DNA of 6,141 bases from Bacillota bacterium (GTDB lineage: Bacteria; Bacillota; Clostridia; Oscillospirales; Acutalibacteraceae). Positions 1 through 4,957 of the stretch are shown here, in pieces; position 1 is the first letter of the stretch; the number at the start of each line of letters is the position of its first letter. The stretch lies in assembly GCA_023412845.1 (NCBI GenBank), contig JAEZRH010000173.1:1-6141 (forward strand), read 5' to 3'. The position numbers and the translations under genes were made by a program. The notes under the pieces were generated by a model. That model saw nothing but the letters and a program-made list of their open reading frames with translations. It was not told the origin of the DNA and ran no database searches.

Positions 1-84
1 CGCAAATATATCGCCGAAGTCTGCGACAAGGTGTACCGTCTGACGGAGAACGGACTTTCACCCACGCAGGCGGCCCTGGATTGA
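1..84 (+). CDS. C-terminal end of an unidentified protein (partial)
   Basis: Frame 1 is open from the left edge for 27 codons and ends in tandem stops, TGA (82-84) then TAA (85-87). The peptide begins RKYIAEVCDK and ends SPTQAALD. It looks like the amphipathic helical tail of a soluble protein, and I do not recognise the family. About 70% of its third codon positions are G or C, as expected for a real gene in this GC-rich DNA, whereas the competing open frame 3 has a poor third-position bias. The gene converges on the minus-strand operon, and its stop lies immediately beside the terminator hairpin at 86-117. Its start and most of its length are outside the window, so no function is assigned. 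Confidence 0.6.
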   Translation, partial: RKYIAEVCDKVYRLTENGLSPTQAALD

Positions 85-85
85 T

Positions 86-117
86 AAAAAAGCAGCCGCA
101 TCGGCTGCGGCCGCTTT
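86..117 (-). terminator. Intrinsic terminator of the minus-strand operon
   Basis: Read on the minus strand, AAAGCGGCCGCA (117-106) pairs with TGCGGCTGCTTT (100-89). This gives a continuous 12-bp stem with one G-U wobble and a 5-nt loop (105-101). The stem runs into six T residues (91-86). It sits about 90 nt downstream of the stop codon of the family 1 hydrolase. On the plus strand the same stem has an A-C mismatch in place of the G-U pair and is followed by only TTT before CGG, so it would be a weaker terminator for the converging gene at 1-84. Its main role is therefore probably to end the hyp-permease-hydrolase transcript. Confidence 0.8.
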
Positions 118-164
118 CGGGTGACGATGAGCCGAACGGGCGTCGGGAAACCGCGTATCCGGTG

Positions 165-185
165 GGGGCGGACGGGAACCGCCCC
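165..185. other. GC-rich stem-loop in the convergent intergenic region
   Basis: GGGGCGG (165-171) and CCGCCCC (179-185) form a perfect 7-bp inverted repeat around a 7-nt loop. There is no T tract on either side, so it is not a standard intrinsic terminator. It lies between the hydrolase stop (208) and the terminator at 86-117. It could stabilise the 3' end of the mRNA, or simply reflect high GC content. The rest of 118-207 shows nothing recognisable. Confidence 0.35.
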
Positions 186-207
186 GCCAAAACAAACTAA
201 CCTTCCC

Positions 208-1578
208 CTATGTCCGCAAGCCGGGATCTTCCTTTGACTCTCCCGCCGGGACGGACTTATTTTCTCCACAGGGCAAAACGGCGGGAATTGACTGCGGCGG
301 CACGCCGCCAGCCCGCCGGAGATAGCGGGCGATCATGCCCCGCGTGACCTGCCGCGTTCTGCACATCTCCGCATAGAATTCGCCGCTTGGGCGCACGGTG
401 CGCTTCTGCGTGGAAAAATCGCATTCCACAAGGCCGAACGGGGCGCTCTCCCCCTCAATCCATTCAAAATTGTCGAGGAACGTCCAGTGATAATACCGTT
501 CCACCGGCAGGCCGCTTGTGGCGATCTGCCGGATGTGATCGTAAAGGAACTTCGCACGGAAGCGGTCCTTGCCGTCGCAGGTCCCGTTTTCTGTGATCCA
601 GACGGGAGCCCTGTATTTTTCATACTGCTCGCGGCAGAGGAGCGCGATGCCCTCCGGATAGATTTCCCACCCGAGGTCGTTCGTAGGAAAACCGGGAGTG
701 GGGAAAGAACGGAAATGTTTTACGCTGCTGCGCGAATAGTAATTGATGCCGATATAATCGTAGAACCTTCCTTTTCCGTACGGAGCGGAGCAGCCGAGGG
801 GAAACGCAAGTTTTCCCGTGGACATGGATTCCGTCAGCGCGTCCTGGAAAAAATAGCGGACGATCTTTGCTTCCAGCGCGTAGACCGGATTTTTTCCGAA
901 CCCGGTGAAAATGCGCAGATGGTTTGCAAATCCCACTTTCGCTTCCGGGCAGATGCGGTGGATTTCCCGGTAGGCCGCAAGATGGCACAGGGTCATGTGG
1001 CGCATCACGCGCAGAGCGGAAACGATGTTTTTCTTTCCGGGCGGCCAAGTGCCGTAAAGGTAGCCCTCCGTAGCGTAGACGTTCGGCTCGTTGATCGTGA
1101 CAAAATCAGTGCAAAGGTCTTGGAGACGTTCCACCGTATGGGTCACATACTCCAGAAAGACGGGGACGCAGGAGGCTTTTTCGAAAGCGCCCATCCGCTC
1201 GAACCACATCGGGTTTGAAAAATGATGCAGCGTCACAAGCGGGTGGATGTTGCACTGCAGAAGCCGCCTGATCTCCGCACGGTAATGCCCGACGGCCTCT
1301 TCGTCGAATCTGCCGCGCTCCGGCTCGATGCGGCTCCATTCGACGCTCATGCGGTACTGCCGGATGCCCATCCGCGCCATCAGGCGGACGTCCTGCTCAT
1401 ACATCTCCCAGTGGCGGTTGGCGCGCTTTGGGGAAGAACCGTCTTTGATCCTGCCCTTTTTTGACGCCCAATGATACCAGGAGCTGTCGGTCCGGCCGCC
1501 CTCGATCTGCACGGCGGCCGTCGCACACCCGAGCTCCAGCCCGGCGGGCAGACGAAAGGGGACGAATTCGTCCGTCAT
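208..1578 (-). CDS. Glycoside hydrolase family 1 beta-glycosidase (probable cytosolic beta-glucosidase)
   Basis: This 456-residue enzyme would hydrolyse terminal beta-linked sugars from short oligosaccharides or glycosides by the retaining two-glutamate mechanism. Visible GH1 signatures are QIEGG (glycone-binding Q24), TLHHF (117-120), TINEP with acid/base Glu164, NYYSR (279-283), ITENG with nucleophile Glu330, and HWTFLDNFEW (364-373), whose Glu and Trp contact the glycone. The segment after it (GESAPFGLVECD, then TQKRT) resembles plain glucosidases more than 6-phospho-beta-glucosidases, but the exact substrate cannot be read from sequence. There is no signal peptide, so it is cytosolic. An upstream in-frame start at 1617 exists, but the ATG at 1578 has AGGAGGTG 7 nt before it and gives a normal GH1 N-terminus. 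The barrel seems to end near residue 415. The remaining ~40 residues are Pro/Gly-rich and match nothing I know. The gene is last in the minus-strand cluster, 66 nt after the permease. Confidence 0.96.
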   Translation of the reverse strand: MTDEFVPFRLPAGLELGCATAAVQIEGGRTDSSWYHWASKKGRIKDGSSPKRANRHWEMYEQDVRLMARMGIRQYRMSVEWSRIEPERGRFDEEAVGHYRAEIRRLLQCNIHPLVTLHHFSNPMWFERMGAFEKASCVPVFLEYVTHTVERLQDLCTDFVTINEPNVYATEGYLYGTWPPGKKNIVSALRVMRHMTLCHLAAYREIHRICPEAKVGFANHLRIFTGFGKNPVYALEAKIVRYFFQDALTESMSTGKLAFPLGCSAPYGKGRFYDYIGINYYSRSSVKHFRSFPTPGFPTNDLGWEIYPEGIALLCREQYEKYRAPVWITENGTCDGKDRFRAKFLYDHIRQIATSGLPVERYYHWTFLDNFEWIEGESAPFGLVECDFSTQKRTVRPSGEFYAEMCRTRQVTRGMIARYLRRAGGVPPQSIPAVLPCGENKSVPAGESKEDPGLRT

Positions 1579-1585
1579 GGAAATC

Positions 1586-1593
1586 CACCTCCT
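1586..1593 (-). promoter_or_regulatory. Ribosome binding site of the GH1 hydrolase
   Basis: The minus strand reads AGGAGGTG here, a near-perfect anti-16S match, 7 nt before the ATG at 1578. It decides the start against the longer in-frame alternative at 1617, which would add 13 residues unlike a GH1 N-terminus. Confidence 0.88.
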
Positions 1594-1644
1594 TTCTCCC
1601 GAAGCCATCCAAAGCATCCATATGGGCGCGCGCGATGAAATATG

Positions 1645-2655
1645 TTATTTCCCGGGTGCGGCCATCGCGCTCTCAGAATTCTCTTCTTCCGTTATGATCC
1701 CTTTTCCCTCACGTTTATTTTTGGGCAGCAGACCCTGCGAAATGACAAGGCCCGTTAAAACCAGAACCGTACCGGCGACGATCAGCGGTGTGATTTTTTC
1801 GTGCAGAATCAACGCCGAAGCGGAGATGGTGATGACCGGGCCGAGGTAGGTGTATACGCTCGTCCGGACCGGGCCGAGCAGCTTGACCGCGAGGTTCCAC
1901 GTGACGAAGCACGCCGCGGAAGCAACGAGGCCCAAGAACGCAAGGTTTGCAAAATTGACCGGGCTGGCGAACCGCGCAAGCAGGCGGGAATCCACCCGAA
2001 CCCCGGAAAAGAGCAGAATGGGAAGCATGAACAGGATGCCGTAGAAAAACGTGCGCCGTGTCGTCTGCACAGTATTATACCCATATGCGCTGATCTTTTT
2101 GACAAGGATGGAATACATCGCCCAGACAAGCGCCGCCAGAACCGCCAGCAGGTCGCCTGTGGGATTGAGCTGGAGCTGCCGGCCGTTCATCTCAATCAGC
2201 ACAATGCCCGCCATGGCGACCAGGCATCCCGCAAAAAACGGCAGACGCAGCTTTTCGCCCGTTGCGACGCGCGAAAGAATCGCCGTAAAGAACGGGATGA
2301 CGGAGAGCAGGACGCCCACGTTGGACGCCGTCGTATACGTCAGGGCGATATTTTCTAGCAGATAGTAGAGAGTCGTGCCGCAGAGCCCCGCGGCGACGAA
2401 ATATTTTTCCCTGCCGCGCGGCAGTACCTTCAGCCGGTGCGGGCAGACGGCCCACAGCGCAAAGAAGGCCGTGACAAAGCGGATGAACAGGATCTCGACC
2501 GGCGAAAAGCTGACCAGAAGAACCTTCGTGGAGATAAACGTCGTACCCCAGGCAAGCGCGGTAAAAAGGGCCAGCGGATGGCCCCAGAAATTTTGTTGTT
2601 TCGTGACGGATATCCCCTCGACTATGTAATCTGCCCAGCGGAGCAGTATTTTCAC
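1645..2655 (-). CDS. EamA/DMT-family permease (two EamA domains)
   Basis: This is an inner-membrane protein of the drug/metabolite transporter superfamily, a group that exports or imports amino acids, nucleosides or other small metabolites; the substrate here is unknown. As read (336 residues) it has two EamA repeats, about 25-155 and 167-307, giving roughly ten hydrophobic helices. Family features include AWGTTFISTK in helix 1, SNVGVLLSVIPFFTAI with the following GEK loop near 111-135, and the matching SVYTYLGPVI then HEKIT in the second repeat (267-289). A charged cytosolic tail fills 311-336. The start is uncertain: the codon at 2655 is GTG, and the family normally begins just before KQQNFWGHPL (residue 19), where the only candidate is a non-standard ACG. 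There is no in-frame ATG near the 5' end. It follows hypE by about 34 nt in the same direction, which suggests co-transcription, although no functional tie to hydrogenase maturation is evident. Confidence 0.93.
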   Translation of the reverse strand: MKILLRWADYIVEGISVTKQQNFWGHPLALFTALAWGTTFISTKVLLVSFSPVEILFIRFVTAFFALWAVCPHRLKVLPRGREKYFVAAGLCGTTLYYLLENIALTYTTASNVGVLLSVIPFFTAILSRVATGEKLRLPFFAGCLVAMAGIVLIEMNGRQLQLNPTGDLLAVLAALVWAMYSILVKKISAYGYNTVQTTRRTFFYGILFMLPILLFSGVRVDSRLLARFASPVNFANLAFLGLVASAACFVTWNLAVKLLGPVRTSVYTYLGPVITISASALILHEKITPLIVAGTVLVLTGLVISQGLLPKNKREGKGIITEEENSESAMAAPGK

Positions 2656-2681
2656 GCAGGCTTTTTGCCCGCCGCACCTCC
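2656..2681 (-). promoter_or_regulatory. Unusual translation-initiation region of the EamA permease
   Basis: In the hypE-permease gap the minus strand has a strong SD, GGAGGTG (2681-2675), but it is 19 nt from the first usable start, GTG at 2655. The interval contains an inverted repeat, GCGGGC (2672-2667) and GCCTGC (2661-2656), that can form a 6-bp stem with one G-U pair and an AAAAA loop. Folding would bring the SD next to the GTG. The SD also overlaps a 10-bp palindrome, CTCCGCGGAG (2678-2687). The sequence elements are visible directly; a role in translation is inferred. Confidence 0.35.
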
Positions 2682-2689
2682 GCGGAGCA

Positions 2690-3676
2690 TCAGCAGATGC
2701 GCGGCAGGCCCTCCCCGTAAAGCGGGCCTACCACGCGCAGCCCGCCGACCGGCGTCCTCAGCAGCACCGCGCTCTCGTCGGCGGAGACAACGTTCCCGAT
2801 CTCCGCCGCGTTCTGCCCGTAGCGGCTGCGGCGCAGGCAGGCAAGCGCTTTTTCCGCGTCCTCCTGCGGGACGACGGCGATCATCTTGCCCTCGTTGCCC
2901 ATGTAAAGCGGGTCGAGCCCGAGAATGCCGCAGAACGCCCACACCTGCTCCGAGACGGGAATGGCCGCCTCTTCGAGTTCGATGCGGCACCCGGAAGACG
3001 CCGCGAATTCGTTCAGCACCGTGCCGAGGCCGCCGCGCGTCACGTCGCGCATGGCATGGACGCGGATCCCGGCGCCCAGCAGTGCACCGACCATTTCCGT
3101 CAGCGGCGCGCAGTCGCTCACGATGGAGTTTTCGATCCCCATGCGGCGGCTCAAAATCGCCGCGTGGTGGTCGCCCAGCGTGCCGGAAAGCAGCACCGCG
3201 TCGCCTTCCTTGCAGTTGGACGGGCCGATCTCCGTTTCATCCGGAACAAAGCCGACACCGGCCGTATTGATGTAGACTCCGCCGGAGCCCTCCACGACCT
3301 TGGTGTCGCCCGCGACGATGCGCGCGCCCGCTTCGCGGGCCGTCTCCGCCATGGAGGCCGCGATCTTTTGAAGATCGCCGGTCTCCGCGCCTTCCTCTAG
3401 GATAAAACCGCAGGTCAGGTACCGCGGCTCCGCGCCGCTCATCAGAAGATCGTTGACCGTTCCGCAGACGCACAGGCGACCGATGTCGCCGCCGGGGAAA
3501 AACAGAGGGGTCACGACAAAGCTGTCCGTGGTAAGCGCGATTCTCCCCGCGCCCGGCAGGACCGCAGAATCCTCCATTCTGGAAAGGACCGGGTCGCCGA
3601 AACTTTTTTCAAAAATATCCGCAATCAGTTCGGACGTGGCTTGTCCGCCGCTTCCGTGCGCCATGGTGATCTTCAT
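2690..3676 (-). CDS. hypE: HypE, carbamoyl dehydratase of [NiFe]-hydrogenase maturation
   Basis: HypE accepts a carbamoyl group from HypF on its C-terminal cysteine and dehydrates it with ATP to a thiocyanate, which supplies cyanide ligands to iron on HypC-HypD. The 328-residue protein is of usual length and is a PurM/SelD-like ATPase. It shows the N-terminal AHGSGG (6-11), MEDSAVLPGAG (34-44), TTDSFVVTP (49-57) with Asp51, CGTVNDLLMSGA (71-82), AGDTKVV (122-128), the second-domain MRDVTRGGLGT (209-219), and the diagnostic C-terminal PRIC with modifiable Cys328 as last residue. All key positions appear intact. The ATG overlaps the hypD stop in an ATGA (3673-3676). GGGAGAGGTG (3690-3681), inside the last hypD codons, supplies the ribosome binding site, implying translational coupling. 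It acts in the cytosol with HypF, HypC and HypD, all encoded just upstream. Confidence 0.98.
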   Translation of the reverse strand: MKITMAHGSGGQATSELIADIFEKSFGDPVLSRMEDSAVLPGAGRIALTTDSFVVTPLFFPGGDIGRLCVCGTVNDLLMSGAEPRYLTCGFILEEGAETGDLQKIAASMAETAREAGARIVAGDTKVVEGSGGVYINTAGVGFVPDETEIGPSNCKEGDAVLLSGTLGDHHAAILSRRMGIENSIVSDCAPLTEMVGALLGAGIRVHAMRDVTRGGLGTVLNEFAASSGCRIELEEAAIPVSEQVWAFCGILGLDPLYMGNEGKMIAVVPQEDAEKALACLRRSRYGQNAAEIGNVVSADESAVLLRTPVGGLRVVGPLYGEGLPRIC

Positions 3677-4710
3677 TTGGCACCTCTCCCGCTGACAAAA
3701 TAGTTATAGCAGCTTCCTTCCTGCGAGACCATGCACGCGCCCTGCGGAAGCTGCGGCGTGCAGGCCTTTCCGAACAGCGGGCACTCCACCGGAGACACCG
3801 CTCCGGTCAGCACCTGCGCGCAGCGGCAATTGCCGTTGGCGGCATGGTCTTCACACAGGCCGGCGCTGCCCGCATCGAAGCGTACGTACTCTTCCCGCAG
3901 GGCCATGCCGGAACCCGGGATAACGCCCATGCCGCGCCACGCGGCGTCGCACGGCTTAAAATAATGCGACACGGCCCGCTGCGCCACCGGATTTCCCTCT
4001 TCCGTCACAGCGGAGGGGTACAGGTTCCACACACCCGCCCTGCCGCGGAAGCGGACCAGCGCGTAGATCGCCTCCAGAATCTGCTCTCCCTCGAAGCCCA
4101 CCACGACGAACGGAAGGCCGTATTTCGACGCAAGCGGCTCGAACGCAGCGCTTCCTGTAACGACGCTGACATGCCCCGGCGCAAGGAAGCCATCCACGCC
4201 GCCTTGCTTTCCGCAGATCCAGCCGATCACCTGCGGCATGGTCTTGAGCGAGGTCAGAAGCCGCAGATTCTTGATGCCGGCGCTTTCCGCTTCCTCGAGC
4301 AGCATGGCGTAGACCGGCGTCGTGGTCTCAAAGCCCACCGCGGCGAAAACATATCCGTGCGGGGGGTCGGCGGAAGCGGATTTCAGCGCGTCCATCGGCG
4401 AGTAGACCATGCGGACTTTGCCGCCCGCCGCCTTCGCGTCGTTCAGGCTCATGCGGCCGCCCGGCACGCGCATCAGGTCGCCGAAGGTCAGCACCGTCTC
4501 GCCCTGCAGGCTGAGTTCGACAAGCCGGTCGATGTAGGCCGTGACCGTTACGCAGACCGGGCACCCCGGGCCGGAAATAAGGCGTATCTTCGGCGAAAGC
4601 ATCTGCGGGATGCCGCAGCGGGAAATCTGGCCCGTATGCGTGCCGCAGACCTCCATAAGCCGGACCTCGGGGCCGTCGTAATTTTTGAGGTATGCGCGGA
4701 TATCCGTCAT
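3673..4710 (-). CDS. hypD: HypD, iron-sulfur scaffold for Fe(CN)2CO assembly
   Basis: HypD, in complex with HypC, carries the iron on which the CN and CO ligands of the [NiFe]-hydrogenase active site are assembled, and its own [4Fe-4S] cluster provides redox function. This 345-residue copy is slightly shorter than many homologues but complete. It has MEVCGTHTG (19-27) with Cys22, GPGCPVC (47-53) with Cys50 and Cys53, VGFETTTP (125-132), APGHVS (177-182) and VVGFEG (203-208). The cysteine-rich C-terminus holds CRC (295-297), CPLFGKACTP (310-319), GACMVS (324-329) and a final Cys334, the region that binds the cluster in known HypD proteins. The start ATG overlaps the hypC stop (ATGA, 4707-4710), and GGAGG lies 4 nt before it, inside the last hypC codons. 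The stop likewise overlaps hypE, so the three genes are tightly coupled. Confidence 0.98.
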   Translation of the reverse strand: MTDIRAYLKNYDGPEVRLMEVCGTHTGQISRCGIPQMLSPKIRLISGPGCPVCVTVTAYIDRLVELSLQGETVLTFGDLMRVPGGRMSLNDAKAAGGKVRMVYSPMDALKSASADPPHGYVFAAVGFETTTPVYAMLLEEAESAGIKNLRLLTSLKTMPQVIGWICGKQGGVDGFLAPGHVSVVTGSAAFEPLASKYGLPFVVVGFEGEQILEAIYALVRFRGRAGVWNLYPSAVTEEGNPVAQRAVSHYFKPCDAAWRGMGVIPGSGMALREEYVRFDAGSAGLCEDHAANGNCRCAQVLTGAVSPVECPLFGKACTPQLPQGACMVSQEGSCYNYFVSGRGAK

Positions 4711-4919
4711 ACTTCCTCCAGTTCCTTGAAAAGCTCTTCCAGCTCTTTGCTTTCCTCATCGGCCAGCACCTGCAGGATGCACCCCGCATGTACGAGGACC
4801 TTATCGCCGGGCTTGATTTTGACAAGACCGGCCTCCGCCTCGACCGTGTTTCCGCTGAAATCGACGGTCGCCGTTCTTCCGTTAACTTTTACCACCGTTC
4901 CCGGCAATGCAACACACAT
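4707..4919 (-). CDS. hypC: HypC, hydrogenase maturation chaperone
   Basis: HypC is a small OB-fold chaperone that partners HypD during Fe(CN)2CO assembly and then delivers the iron unit to the hydrogenase large-subunit precursor. The 70-residue product has the diagnostic N-terminus MCVALPG, in which Met1 is normally removed so that Cys2 becomes the functional terminus. It also has a VDFSGN strand (24-29), GLVKIKPGDKVLVHAG near 36-51 and an acidic C-terminal helix rich in Glu and Leu. The common HAGFA motif reads HAGCI here, adding a cysteine unusual for the family. The frame is open upstream to 5075, but the start at 4919 is certain from the MCVALPG motif and the SD 7 nt before it. The gene follows hypF by 38 nt and overlaps hypD by 4 nt. 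Confidence 0.97.
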   Translation of the reverse strand: MCVALPGTVVKVNGRTATVDFSGNTVEAEAGLVKIKPGDKVLVHAGCILQVLADEESKELEELFKELEEV

Positions 4920-4926
4920 TTTGATT

Positions 4927-4932
4927 CCCTCC
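4927..4932 (-). promoter_or_regulatory. hypC: Ribosome binding site of hypC
   Basis: The minus strand reads GGAGGG, 7 nt before the ATG at 4919, inside the 38-nt hypF-hypC gap. It confirms the short hypC start over the upstream in-frame extension, which would read back into hypF in another frame. No promoter-like sequence is visible in this gap. Confidence 0.85.
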
Positions 4933-4957
4933 GTTGCCGATTCGTTTGCCTGTTTTC

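Noticed and set aside
3..200. Open frame 3 on the plus strand at the left edge
   Set aside because: It runs through the terminator hairpin, has poor GC at third codon positions and gives an unstructured basic peptide. Frame 1, ending at 84, is the better reading.
487..1218. Plus-strand open frame (243 codons) opposite the GH1 gene
   Set aside because: It is fully antisense to a GH1 gene with both catalytic motifs intact, has no recognisable domain, and is best explained as a shadow frame.
1626..1634. Alternating GCGCGCGCG run in the permease-hydrolase gap
   Set aside because: At only 9 nt it is too short to support a Z-DNA or regulatory claim in GC-rich DNA.
2437..3270. Plus-strand open frame (277 codons) across the permease-hypE junction
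   Set aside because: It is extremely Arg/Pro/Ser-rich, antisense to two well-supported genes, and typical of a GC-driven spurious frame.
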